Shown: positions 1 through 6,110 of the stretch, piece by piece | How the letters are laid out: each line of letters opens with the position of its first letter | Numbering within the stretch: position 1 is the first letter of the stretch | NCBI GenBank assembly: GCA_964513975.1 | Contig: CAZEON010000046.1 | Span: 1-10,221 of the forward strand | Reading direction: 5' to 3' | Length of the DNA: 10,221 nucleotides | From: CAZVBV01 sp964513975 | Lineage (GTDB): Bacteria; Patescibacteriota; Gracilibacteria; UBA4473 | Position numbers and translations under genes: made by a program | Notes under the pieces: model-generated | Database searches by the model: none | What the model was told of the DNA's origin: nothing | What the model saw: only the letters and a program-made list of their open reading frames with translations

Positions 1-30
1 GACACTTGTAGTTTAATTCCTACAGGTGTT
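1..30. other. 11-bp hairpin at the window edge
   Basis: Positions 1-11 can pair with 20-30 around an 8-nt loop (12-19). Nine pairs are Watson-Crick, with a T-G wobble at 6/25 and a G-T wobble at 1/30. No clear T-run follows on either strand, so a textbook intrinsic terminator is not supported. It may be the end of an upstream gene's terminator or part of a structured RNA cut by the window edge. Confidence 0.4.
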
Positions 31-33
31 GCG

Positions 34-61
34 TTTAAAAAATAAATTTTCATTTCATAAT
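34..61 (+). promoter_or_regulatory. possible promoter for the gene at 72
   Basis: A CATAAT hexamer (56-61) is one base off the -10 consensus and lies 10 nt before the ATG at 72. A weak -35-like TTTAAA (34-39) sits 16 nt upstream of it. The region is very AT-rich, so a chance match is likely. No Shine-Dalgarno sequence is visible before the start codon. Confidence 0.22.
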
Positions 62-71
62 AATTAAAAAT

Positions 72-497
72 ATGGGCGCAGAAATTTTTGGAAACAAATC
101 GGGAGTTGTTTCGGATAAATCGAAATTAAAAACAGGAGAACGTTATTTGGAATCATGTCCGACAGGGACGAAATGGCAAGACGACAAATTAAAAGTTATT
201 AACAAGAATTTCACAAGACTGTCTTGTGGAAGAAATAATACGCAAGAGACGGATTCAGATATATCTGCAAGTCTAAACGCTCGTAAGATAACTAAAAGAG
301 GTGAGTCAAGGATAGAGGTGTTTTGTGCGCACGTAAAAGACTCTTGCAATAAAGCTTGTCCATTGAAAAGATTGGCTAAAGAATTAGAAATTCCAATCGA
401 TTTTATTTCTATCGATGAGTATAAGGAAAAACTTTTAGAAAAAAATGAAGGACGACCTTTCCTATTAGAAAACGAACTAAAAAAAATTGCTGCTTAA
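72..497 (+). CDS. hypothetical cysteine-containing protein, 141 aa
   Basis: I do not recognise this protein. It is lysine-rich and looks soluble, with no signal peptide or membrane segment. Five cysteines are visible at about residues 29, 52, 85, 92 and 96. The last three, with His87, form a C-x-H-x4-C-x3-C cluster that could bind a metal, but this is inference. After it comes an amphipathic, charged C-terminal stretch (about 97-141) that looks helical. The start is the first ATG of the open frame. It has no Shine-Dalgarno sequence, and a -10-like hexamer lies 10 nt upstream, which would fit a nearly leaderless message. The gene ends with TAA and converges on prfA with a 27-nt gap that holds no obvious terminator hairpin. 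The reading frame is supported only by its length and the absence of a better alternative in this interval. Confidence 0.6.
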   Translation: MGAEIFGNKSGVVSDKSKLKTGERYLESCPTGTKWQDDKLKVINKNFTRLSCGRNNTQETDSDISASLNARKITKRGESRIEVFCAHVKDSCNKACPLKRLAKELEIPIDFISIDEYKEKLLEKNEGRPFLLENELKKIAA

Positions 498-524
498 GAA
501 AGAAGAATTCTGAAACGAATATTT

Positions 525-1583
525 TTATTCCAAGAAACTCTTTTGCTCCTCCATCGCCAAGGCTTCCACAATTTTTTCAATATTTCCTTCCATAATGGAT
601 GGGAGATTTGAAAAGTTTTGTCCGATTCGGTGATCGGTTACTCGGTCTTGCGGGAAGTTGTACGTTCGGATTTTATCACTTCGATCTCCTGATCCGATTT
701 GTACGAGTCGTTTTTCTCCGAGTTCCTTCATCTTTTTTTCTTCTTCCATGGCAGCGAGTCGTGCTCGCAACACATTGAATGCTTTGTGTTTATTTTTTAA
801 CTGGGACTTCTCATCCTGACAGGTTACCACGAGTCCAGTAGGAACATGGGTTAATCGGACGGCAGAATCAGTCGTATTCACACTCTGCCCTCCACATCCA
901 GAACTTCGGTACACATCAACACGAACGTCGCTGTCTTTAATTTCAATTTCGGATTCTTCAACTTCTGGCATTACTACGATTGAAACAGCTGAAGTATGAA
1001 CGCGTCCTTGTGATTCAGTCACAGGAATTCGTTGTACACGATGGACACCCCCTTCGAATTTCAATTTTCCGTACGCTCCAAATCCTTCCACTCTGAAAAT
1101 CATTTCTTTCAATCCTCCGCCGTCATTTATAGTCTCACTCATGATCTCTGCTTTGAATCCTTGTTCTTCTGAGAATCGTAACACCATTCTCGACAATTCT
1201 TCCGCAAATAGTGCAGATTCATCCCCTCCCGCTCCAGGACGGATTTCCACAATAGCATTGGCATCGTCCTTTGGATCTCGCGGAATGAGAGCTACTTTGA
1301 GTTTCTCTTCGAGTTCAGGAATCATCTTCTTGGCTTCTTCCAATTCCGCTTTCGCCATTTCGATGATTTCTGCTTCGGTTTCTGTTTTAATCATGTTTTC
1401 AGCATCTTTTTTTTGCAGAGAAAATGTTTCAAATGCTTGGGCGAGTTCTACTTTTAATTCTAGTTGTTTGCGTTTTTGCGAGAGCGCAACGAATTTTTTT
1501 TGATCTGAATACACGTCGGGGTTCGCGAGCTGACGTTCGATTTCTTCGAATTCTGCGATGACTTTTTTAGCTTTGTCTTCCAT
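525..1583 (-). CDS. prfA: peptide chain release factor 1 (RF1)
   Basis: RF1 reads UAA and UAG stop codons in the ribosomal A site and triggers hydrolysis of peptidyl-tRNA. The 352-residue length is normal for the family. An N-terminal helical coiled-coil domain (about 1-100) precedes the PCRF region, which has the GAGGDES motif at about 117-123. The stop-codon-reading motif is Pro-Val-Thr at 187-189, in the context HRVQRIPVTESQGR. This is the position of the PxT motif of RF1 and differs from the SPF motif of RF2, so the RF1 assignment is firm. The catalytic GGQ is at 231-233 in the usual SSGCGGQSVN context, and the typical RSDKIRTYNFPQ segment follows at about 301-312. The gene ends with TAA. 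It lies downstream of the sigma-factor gene, 88 nt away, and that gap holds its own promoter-like sequence and a pair of palindromes. Confidence 0.98.
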   Translation of the reverse strand: MEDKAKKVIAEFEEIERQLANPDVYSDQKKFVALSQKRKQLELKVELAQAFETFSLQKKDAENMIKTETEAEIIEMAKAELEEAKKMIPELEEKLKVALIPRDPKDDANAIVEIRPGAGGDESALFAEELSRMVLRFSEEQGFKAEIMSETINDGGGLKEMIFRVEGFGAYGKLKFEGGVHRVQRIPVTESQGRVHTSAVSIVVMPEVEESEIEIKDSDVRVDVYRSSGCGGQSVNTTDSAVRLTHVPTGLVVTCQDEKSQLKNKHKAFNVLRARLAAMEEEKKMKELGEKRLVQIGSGDRSDKIRTYNFPQDRVTDHRIGQNFSNLPSIMEGNIEKIVEALAMEEQKSFLE

Positions 1584-1592
1584 TCTGGGGCG

Positions 1593-1620
1593 ATTGTACA
1601 GAACAATTAGTAATTTTCAA
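1593..1620 (-). promoter_or_regulatory. predicted sigma-70-type promoter of prfA
   Basis: On the minus strand, TTGAAA (1620-1615) and TACAAT (1598-1593) are separated by 16 nt. Each is close to the -35 and -10 consensus. Nine nucleotides separate the -10 box from the prfA ATG, so the predicted transcript starts within about 3 nt of the start codon and there is no room for a Shine-Dalgarno site. Confidence 0.55.
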
Positions 1621-1622
1621 TT

Positions 1623-1666
1623 GAGTTCGAACTTGTCTTAAAAGGGACTTTACAAAGTTCGAACTC
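1623..1666. promoter_or_regulatory. paired palindromes, probable operator or hairpin upstream of prfA
   Basis: Two 12-bp arms (1623-1634 and 1655-1666) form a perfect inverted repeat. Each arm contains the 10-bp palindrome AGTTCGAACT (1624-1633 and 1656-1665). The centres are 32 bp apart, about three helical turns. The proximal site ends 3 bp upstream of the predicted prfA -35 box, which puts its centre near -42 and the distal one near -74. That spacing suits a DNA-binding dimer. An RNA hairpin between the sigma gene and prfA is the alternative. No T-run follows the hairpin on either strand, which argues against an intrinsic terminator. Confidence 0.6.
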
Positions 1667-1671
1667 GAGCA

Positions 1672-2232
1672 CTACCACCTTTTTCTAATTTCTCGTAGTG
1701 CACGGAGTTGAATCACCCGAATATTCCCTTCGGCTTTTCCAGTAATCTGAGCGACTTCGGCATTCGAAAATCCTTCTAAATATTTGAATTCAAGAATCTC
1801 TCGTTGTACGTTTGGCAACTGTTTGAGCATCTTATAGAGCTTTTTCACATCGAGATTGAGATTGGTTTGCTGATCAGGACGCAGATTGTCATCAGGAATT
1901 TGAAGAAAGAAATCATTGCCGTCATCGTCCTGTTTTCCGAGGAGCTCCTTTTTCTGCCTGTAGAAATCAATCACGCGATTGTGTGCAATCCGAAAAATCC
2001 ACGACTGGAAGCTCGCCTTAGGGTTTGGTTTGTAGGTATTGAGTTTCTCCACAACTTTGAGGAAAACGTCCGACACAATGTCTTCTACGTCTTCTTGCGC
2101 TACACGAAAATGAACATACCGAGAAATTTTGTCATAGAAGGAATCGAAGAGAAGAGCAAAACTACTCTCATCTCCTTTTTGCGCCTTTAATACGCATTTT
2201 TCGATTTGCGATGGGGTCATATTTTCGCGCAT
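1672..2232 (-). CDS. RNA polymerase sigma factor, ECF-like sigma-70 family
   Basis: This 186-residue protein has the two-domain layout of ECF-type sigma factors, which direct RNA polymerase to a subset of promoters. Sigma region 2 spans about 22-95. It includes the acidic helix EDVEDIVSDVFLKV (about 47-60), which contacts the polymerase, and the region 2.3/2.4 segment FQSWIFRIAHNRVIDFYRQ (75-93), which melts and reads the -10 element. An acidic, poorly conserved linker (about 100-125) separates it from sigma region 4 (about 130-185), whose helix-turn-helix (GFSNAEVAQITGKAEGNIR, 154-172) reads the -35 element. No anti-sigma gene adjoins it. The first ATG is at 2232 and a second Met lies four codons later at 2220. 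Either could be the start. It lies 15 nt downstream of the ruvX stop and ends with TAG. The regulon cannot be told from the sequence. Confidence 0.92.
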   Translation of the reverse strand: MRENMTPSQIEKCVLKAQKGDESSFALLFDSFYDKISRYVHFRVAQEDVEDIVSDVFLKVVEKLNTYKPNPKASFQSWIFRIAHNRVIDFYRQKKELLGKQDDDGNDFFLQIPDDNLRPDQQTNLNLDVKKLYKMLKQLPNVQREILEFKYLEGFSNAEVAQITGKAEGNIRVIQLRALREIRKRW

Positions 2233-2241
2233 CTTGCCAGA

Positions 2242-2250
2242 ATTATATCA
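2242..2250 (-). promoter_or_regulatory. extended -10 element of the sigma-factor gene
   Basis: The minus strand reads TGATATAAT, an exact TGnTATAAT extended -10. Its TGA is also the stop codon of ruvX (2248-2250). The hexamer ends 9 nt before the ATG at 2232. No convincing -35 box is seen, which is tolerated by extended -10 promoters. Transcription would start almost at the ATG, or give a leader of about 15 nt if the second Met (2220) is used. Confidence 0.5.
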
Positions 2251-2706
2251 TTTTTTTGCAAATGAGAACTCTAAAATTTTCACAGCTGCAAAATCGTCGA
2301 TTCGTTTCTCTTGTTGAGGGATAACCAATTTAGAAGAATAACGTTCATTTATAAATTCCACGGGAACGAGTGATTCAAATTTCTTCGCAAATATTCGAAT
2401 AACGCCACACAACTTGTTTTCCTTTCCATCGGGAAAGAGGGGAAGTCCAATAATGAGACTATGAACACTTTTATTGTTCATGATTTCTTTCATTCGTTTT
2501 TCAATTATCCCAGTCTCTACGACCTCTAAAGGAAACGCGCAGACACCGTCTGGTGAGAAAGCGAGTCCGCAAAATTTCTCTCCATAATCAAGCGCAAGGA
2601 TATTCTTCGCTTCAGGAGAAGTTGTTTTTTCTTGGTTTTGTAACTCAAGATTCTGGAGTGTCCGGGGTGATATTTTCTTCATGCGTGACTGTTTCTTCGA
2701 AACCAA
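2248..2706 (-). CDS. ruvX: RuvX/YqgF family pre-16S rRNA nuclease
   Basis: RuvX/YqgF proteins are RNase H-fold nucleases implicated in 5' maturation of pre-16S rRNA. In this 152-residue frame the fold starts at about residue 36 with ILALDYGEKFCGLAF, where Asp40 is the first acidic active-site position. IIGLPLFPDGKENKLCG (85-101) matches the conserved GLP-x3-DG region. VEFINERYSS (116-125) corresponds to the usual DERLTT motif, here with Asn in place of the first Asp but Glu121 kept. Asp137/Asp138, in RIDDFAAVKIL, supply the final acid. About 35 residues precede the fold, more than usual. The ATG at 2706 overlaps the upstream solute-binding gene by 62 nt. A second ATG at 2682 would cut the overlap to 38 nt and may be the true start. 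Neither has a clear Shine-Dalgarno site. Translational coupling to the upstream gene is likely. The gene ends with TGA. Confidence 0.9.
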   Translation of the reverse strand: MVSKKQSRMKKISPRTLQNLELQNQEKTTSPEAKNILALDYGEKFCGLAFSPDGVCAFPLEVVETGIIEKRMKEIMNNKSVHSLIIGLPLFPDGKENKLCGVIRIFAKKFESLVPVEFINERYSSKLVIPQQEKRIDDFAAVKILEFSFAKK

Positions 2707-4417
2707 ATATCCATCGGAAAAATCCGACGAGTTTTGAGGTTCCTTCTTCTAGATCCCAATCTCGTTTCTCATAAAAGTACCAATTCTCAATCCCGAGAAA
2801 TCGATCAGAGTGAGATCGGATCTTGCCAAAGGTTTCTGAAAATCCAAGGAGTTGCTCAGAAGCAAGGAGGTTGTATTTTGGCGTTGCAAGAGGGACAGCA
2901 GGAAGTATCTCTGTGAGTTTCTCATTGAGAGCAAAAAGATCGGTTTGTGCTCCTGAAAATCGCACTTCATCAATCAAAAAATCAACATCTTTATTGGTAA
3001 GATTTGAGAGGTTCAATTCATCAGATTGTGACGAATGCCAAGTTGAAAGCGAATCGAAATTCTCAGAGAAGTTTTGTCCAAAGAGAACGATGTCATAATC
3101 TCTTTCACGGAGTGCTTTTTGAAAATCTTCTGGAGTCAGTGCTTCAAATTCGATTTTCAGAGAGAGTTCTTTTTCCCACGTTCGAGCGATATCTTGCGCG
3201 AGGATTGTATAGAGAGGCGGTGCGGTAGAAGTGATAAGTCTGAGTGAGACAATGTCTCCTTTTGCATTTGTTCGTGTTTCTTTTGTTTTATTAAACGGAA
3301 ATCCACCATCTCGAAGCGAGGTTCGAGCAGCAGGAAAATCAGAATCATGCCAATTTTCTACGCCTTCAAAAAAGAAAAAAGAATCGATCGGATTCCATCC
3401 CGGAGCATTCTCCAAGATTTTCTCTTTCTCAACCCCCATACTGAGAGCCTTTCTCATTGAAGGAACTTCAATCCCTGTTTCTCTATCAAGGTTGAAAAAC
3501 AGTGCCGCAAACCGAGGAAGAATGTATTCTCGTCTGGAGTAGAGTGATTCGAGTTGGTATTCTTTAAATATTTTTTGCTCAAAATCTTCGAGTCGTACGA
3601 ATGGAATTTTGGAAAAGAATGTTGTCCACGGATGGGCAACATTTAAGTGTTCAAACTTCGGATAGACGTAAAATACCAAGTGTTTGATAAATGGCTTTTT
3701 CCCATAAAAATGAGGATTTCGTTCTAGAAACACACGGAAACTCCCATCATTGTTGGGAACAATATTCTCTAATTTAAACGGTCCAGCACCGACAGGGTTT
3801 TTGTTAAAAGAAAAATCAGGATCGGTCACTTCTTCAATAAGCGCGTTCTTAAAATATTTCGCAGGGAAAATTGGGGTTGTCAGGAGGGAAAGGAAAAACA
3901 CGTTTTGTTCAGGGAGAACAAAGGAGATTGTTTTCTCATCCACAACATTGAGGGACACGTATTCAAAAGCATCTCGCAGAATGTGATTTGCAAAATCTGG
4001 GTGTTGGATCACCTTTTCAAAGGTAAAGAGTACATCATCAGTTGTTACAGCGTCTCCATTTCCAAACTTAGCTGAGTTTTTGAGTGTCAGAAAGTAGGTT
4101 TTGGAATCTTCAGAAATACGAAAATGAGCCAATCCGTCCGCAATTTCTCCTGATGATGGATCATATCGAAGCAGTCCTGAAAAGATTAATGTTCCCAAAT
4201 CTCGATCAAATAACGTTGTATCTGGAGAAAGGGGATTTAAGTTTCGTTGGGATCCAATGGTTGATTCAGTGAACATTCCTCCGTTTGTGGGAATGAACTC
4301 GGAGTGTGATAAGAAAAATCTATGCCACAGTATCCAAATAAGGGCGACAAAGAAGATCATTCCAATAATCAGAATTAACCCCCATCGCGAACGGATACCA
4401 ACAGAAGATCGGCGCAT
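2645..4417 (-). CDS. membrane-anchored SBP family 5 (peptide/nickel-type) substrate-binding protein
   Basis: This 590-residue protein looks like the extracellular binding component of a dipeptide/oligopeptide/nickel ABC importer (SBP_bac_5 family). A basic N-terminus (residues 1-12) is followed by one hydrophobic helix (about 13-31) with no lipobox cysteine, so it is probably anchored by an uncleaved helix. The mature domain begins with GGMFTESTIGSQRNLNPLSP (46-65), the usual opening of the family. Other family-typical stretches are LRYDPSSGEIADGLA (about 83-97), a TLKNSAKFGNGDAVTTDDVLFTF-like segment (about 111-133) and VGAGPFKLE (about 210-218). The C-terminal tail has an aromatic amphipathic stretch (LVGFFRWIFGF), then an acidic end. 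No permease or ATPase genes are nearby, so its partner is unknown. The start lies 9 nt after the secG stop. The gene ends with TGA and its 3' end overlaps ruvX. Confidence 0.9.
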   Translation of the reverse strand: MRRSSVGIRSRWGLILIIGMIFFVALIWILWHRFFLSHSEFIPTNGGMFTESTIGSQRNLNPLSPDTTLFDRDLGTLIFSGLLRYDPSSGEIADGLAHFRISEDSKTYFLTLKNSAKFGNGDAVTTDDVLFTFEKVIQHPDFANHILRDAFEYVSLNVVDEKTISFVLPEQNVFFLSLLTTPIFPAKYFKNALIEEVTDPDFSFNKNPVGAGPFKLENIVPNNDGSFRVFLERNPHFYGKKPFIKHLVFYVYPKFEHLNVAHPWTTFFSKIPFVRLEDFEQKIFKEYQLESLYSRREYILPRFAALFFNLDRETGIEVPSMRKALSMGVEKEKILENAPGWNPIDSFFFFEGVENWHDSDFPAARTSLRDGGFPFNKTKETRTNAKGDIVSLRLITSTAPPLYTILAQDIARTWEKELSLKIEFEALTPEDFQKALRERDYDIVLFGQNFSENFDSLSTWHSSQSDELNLSNLTNKDVDFLIDEVRFSGAQTDLFALNEKLTEILPAVPLATPKYNLLASEQLLGFSETFGKIRSHSDRFLGIENWYFYEKRDWDLEEGTSKLVGFFRWIFGFEETVTHEENITPDTPES

Positions 4418-4426
4418 AAGAAATGT

Positions 4427-4642
4427 TTATGCAAGAAGCATCGCGTAGAGGCCTCCCACAATGAAAATAACAGCGAGAACAATCGTTGCTTGGTGAAGGA
4501 ATCTCTCCCCACCTCGTCGTGTTTGCACCATATCATCCCCTGCATCTCCGCCCATCATTGAGCCAAGCGTTGCATTCTTTTGTTGTAGAATAACAACAAC
4601 AATAAAGAGAATCGTGATGATGATGTAGAAAATTTTAAACAT
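4427..4642 (-). CDS. secG: preprotein translocase subunit SecG
   Basis: SecG is the small membrane subunit of the SecYEG channel and assists protein export. The 71-residue length and layout fit. A first membrane helix (about 2-20) is followed by a cytoplasmic loop with the family signature VVVILQQKNATLGSMMGG (15-32), where the usual form is V-x-x-QKGKG-x-G-x-x-x-G-G. Then come RRGGERFLHQATIVLAVIF (42-60) and a second membrane helix (about 51-70). It is the first gene of the leftward series, preceded by a promoter-like sequence. The next gene, a Sec-dependent binding protein, starts 9 nt after its TAA, so the two are almost certainly co-transcribed. Confidence 0.93.
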   Translation of the reverse strand: MFKIFYIIITILFIVVVILQQKNATLGSMMGGDAGDDMVQTRRGGERFLHQATIVLAVIFIVGGLYAMLLA

Positions 4643-4667
4643 GTTATTTCTCGAAAAAACCGCGGGG

Positions 4668-4695
4668 AGTGTAGTGGTTCTTTGAAAATTTGCAA
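4668..4695 (-). promoter_or_regulatory. predicted promoter of the secG-led operon
   Basis: On the minus strand TTGCAA (4695-4690) and TACACT (4673-4668) are 16 nt apart. The -10 box lies 25 nt before the secG ATG, leaving a leader of about 18 nt that contains CCGCGG followed by six T. This promoter could drive secG, the binding protein and ruvX. Confidence 0.45.
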
Positions 4696-4711
4696 GAAGG
4701 AATGAACGCCA

Positions 4712-4739
4712 ATGTTAAATATTAAATGTAAAAATAATA
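4712..4739. repeat. degenerate heptamer tandem repeat (AT-rich)
   Basis: Four consecutive 7-bp units are visible: ATGTTAA, ATATTAA, ATGTAAA and AATAATA. AATGTTAAA (4711-4719) is also repeated in inverted form at 4773-4781. The spacer between secG and the next gene is otherwise without features apart from the secG promoter and the second array. Confidence 0.45.
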
Positions 4740-4770
4740 TCCAATGTTGTAATGAAAAAATAAGGCAAGA

Positions 4771-4833
4771 ATTTTAACATTAGAATTTAGAATTTTTTTT
4801 TACATTTTGCCTTTTGCCTTTTACATTTTGCGC
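4771..4833. repeat. heptamer tandem repeat abutting the YvlD-type gene
   Basis: Nine 7-bp units run without a break: ATTTTAA, CATTAGA, ATTTAGA, ATTTTTT, TTTACAT, TTTGCCT, TTTGCCT, TTTACAT, TTTGCGC. The last base is the first base (plus strand) of the neighbouring stop codon. The 13-mer TTTTACATTTTGC occurs at 4798-4810 and again at 4819-4831. AAGGCAA (4762-4768) is complementary to the TTGCCTT units, so transcripts could fold. No strong terminator is seen. Confidence 0.6.
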
Positions 4834-5210
4834 TAGCTTCTCAACCAATTAAATAACGTGTTGAGCACCGACAGTACGATTCCTGCCAATATATAAGTGG
4901 CAATCCCATCTATTTCGAGTTGTGTGTTGAACATTTCTAAGAAGTTCACACTTCGTTCCAGTAACCACAACATAAAGGCATTTAAAAAGAATCCCAAAAG
5001 CCCAAGCGTCAGGAGACGGAAGGGGAGCGTAATGAGATTGAGGAATGGTTTGATAAAGAGATTGAGCATCGCAAAGACCACAGCAACAAAAAAGTATCCT
5101 TCAATAGCTCCTGAAATAATGAATTTATCAAGGAAGACCTTTGTGTCCAATACCCAAAACACGACGGCATTGAGCAATATAACGAGGAATATTTTTGCAA
5201 TGAATCTCAT
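4833..5210 (-). CDS. YvlD / phage holin 4_2 family membrane protein
   Basis: This is a 125-residue, very hydrophobic protein with four predicted membrane helices (about 5-22, 35-55, 62-85 and 103-122). The central stretch NLFIKPFLNLITLPFRLLTLG (50-70) followed by GFFLNAFMLWLL is the hallmark of the Phage_holin_4_2 (PF04020, YvlD-like) family. Despite the family name, most members are chromosomal and of unknown function, and nothing here suggests a prophage. The start at 5210 is supported by AAGGA (5219-5215) four bases upstream, the clearest ribosome-binding site in the window. The gene ends with TAG and is divergent from proC across a 58-bp region. A heptamer repeat array touches its 3' end. 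Confidence 0.88.
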   Translation of the reverse strand: MRFIAKIFLVILLNAVVFWVLDTKVFLDKFIISGAIEGYFFVAVVFAMLNLFIKPFLNLITLPFRLLTLGLLGFFLNAFMLWLLERSVNFLEMFNTQLEIDGIATYILAGIVLSVLNTLFNWLRS

Positions 5211-5219
5211 AACATCCTT

Positions 5220-5247
5220 ATTTTTCTTTTTTTGCGGGAAAAGTCAA
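5220..5247 (-). promoter_or_regulatory. predicted promoter of the YvlD-type gene
   Basis: On the minus strand TTGACT (5247-5242), a 16-nt spacer and AAAAAT (5225-5220) precede the ATG by 9 nt. The -35 is strong and the -10 is weak (4 of 6 bases). AAGGA lies between the -10 box and the ATG, so the message would have to start upstream of it to use that site. The element overlaps the opposing proC promoter. Confidence 0.35.
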
Positions 5248-5260
5248 AACCTGACACAAT
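5232..5260 (+). promoter_or_regulatory. possible promoter of proC
   Basis: TTGCGG (5232-5237) and CACAAT (5255-5260) are 17 nt apart, and the second lies 8 nt before the proC ATG. It overlaps an imperfect 14-bp palindrome CACAATATTATGTG (5255-5268). No Shine-Dalgarno site precedes proC. Neither hexamer is a close match to consensus. Confidence 0.3.
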
Positions 5261-5268
5261 ATTATGTG

Positions 5269-6051
5269 ATGAAACTTGGTTTTTTCGGCTGCGGAAATAT
5301 GGGTGAATCTTTCTTGAGTGGAATTCTAAAGAAAGGTGTTTGCGGTTCTTCAGATATTATCATCTGCGATAAGACCGCAGAACGATTGCAGGTATTGAAG
5401 GAAAAATACAGTGTTGTGACGACCACCAATTCCAAAGATATAGAGGATTGCGATATTTTATTTCTCGGCTTTAAACCGCAGAACTTAACCGATATTCAAT
5501 TCACTCCAAAAGAAGGAATGGTAGTGATATCAATGCTTGTAGGGAAAAATAGTACGCTCATTGCGGAAAAATTTCCACAGACAAAGATTGCGCGGATCAT
5601 GCCTAATGTAGGACAGTTTGTTGGAAAAGGGATGACGGGACTCTTTTTTGATACCGCTTTCACAGAGAGTGAACAATCAACCGTTCGAGTCCTCCTTGAA
5701 GCTGGGGGAACGGTTTTAGAACTTGAACAAGAAGAGCAGATTGATTCGATGAGTACGATTTCTGGAAGCGGGCCAGCGTACTTTTTCCGTTTTGCAGAAG
5801 CCATGCAACGAGCAGGGGAGAAGCTTGGATTTACCCCCGAGCAGTCAGAACTCTTGGTGAAACAAACCCTCATCGGAGCGGGTGAAATTCTTCAAAAAAA
5901 TCCAGATGATTCGTGCAGTGTGTGGCGAGAAAAGGTCACGTCGCCCAAAGGATCAACAGAACAAGCGCTTCGTGTTTTCAATGAGGCAGATATAGATAGT
6001 CTCGTTCAAAAAGCATCAGAAGCGGCACTAAAAAGAACAGAGGAGCTATGA
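5269..6051 (+). CDS. proC: pyrroline-5-carboxylate reductase
   Basis: ProC carries out the last step of proline synthesis, reducing 1-pyrroline-5-carboxylate with NAD(P)H in the cytoplasm. The chosen start gives 260 residues, slightly short of the usual 265-275. The Rossmann motif GFFGCGNMGES (4-14) binds the cofactor. FKPQNL (68-73), VISMLVG (86-92) and KIARIMPNVGQFVGKGMTG (106-124) match the family. The dimerisation domain has SGSGPAYFFRFAEAM (165-179), the substrate-binding signature, and VTSPKGSTEQAL (223-234), where most members read TSPGGTT. The frame stays open upstream to about 4897, but that stretch is antisense to the YvlD-type gene. The ATG at 5269 begins the fold exactly, so it is the start. 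No other proline-pathway gene is in view, so precursor supply is unknown. The gene ends with TGA. Confidence 0.96.
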   Translation: MKLGFFGCGNMGESFLSGILKKGVCGSSDIIICDKTAERLQVLKEKYSVVTTTNSKDIEDCDILFLGFKPQNLTDIQFTPKEGMVVISMLVGKNSTLIAEKFPQTKIARIMPNVGQFVGKGMTGLFFDTAFTESEQSTVRVLLEAGGTVLELEQEEQIDSMSTISGSGPAYFFRFAEAMQRAGEKLGFTPEQSELLVKQTLIGAGEILQKNPDDSCSVWREKVTSPKGSTEQALRVFNEADIDSLVQKASEAALKRTEEL

Positions 6052-6085
6052 AATTCTAAGAGCTAAAGAAGTTACACTCTTTTTT

Positions 6086-6110
6086 CGTCATTGTCGCTTG
6101 GCGGCAATCC
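6086..6110 (+). repeat. REP-like palindromic element, copy 1
   Basis: CGTCATTGTCGCTTGGCGGCAATCC folds into an 8-bp stem (6090-6097 with 6101-6108, one T-G wobble) with a TTG loop. It resembles the GTCATTGC...GCAATCC palindromes scattered through many bacterial genomes. It lies between convergent genes, where it may act as a two-way transcription stop or mRNA stabiliser. Confidence 0.7.

Noticed and set aside
1..40. CRISPR repeat or tRNA fragment at the left edge
   Set aside because: Only one copy is present, so no array is shown. The stem and loop do not fit a tRNA T-arm in any register that keeps pairing.
1141..1503. 120-codon plus-strand open frame inside prfA
   Set aside because: It is the mirror of the conserved prfA coding strand, with a serine-rich composition typical of antisense frames.
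1623..1666. Intrinsic terminator or LexA-type SOS boxes
   Set aside because: No T-run follows on either strand. GTTCGAAC has adjacent half-sites, unlike the spaced GAAC-N4-GTTC core of Gram-positive LexA boxes.
4833..5210. Prophage holin
   Set aside because: The family name is historical. No lysin, structural phage gene or integrase is present nearby.
4897..5268. In-frame N-terminal extension of proC
   Set aside because: The frame is open but antisense to the well-supported YvlD-type gene, and the ProC fold begins exactly at the ATG at 5269.
5496..5873. 125-codon minus-strand open frame inside proC
   Set aside because: It is antisense to conserved ProC motifs and has no recognisable domain or start signal.
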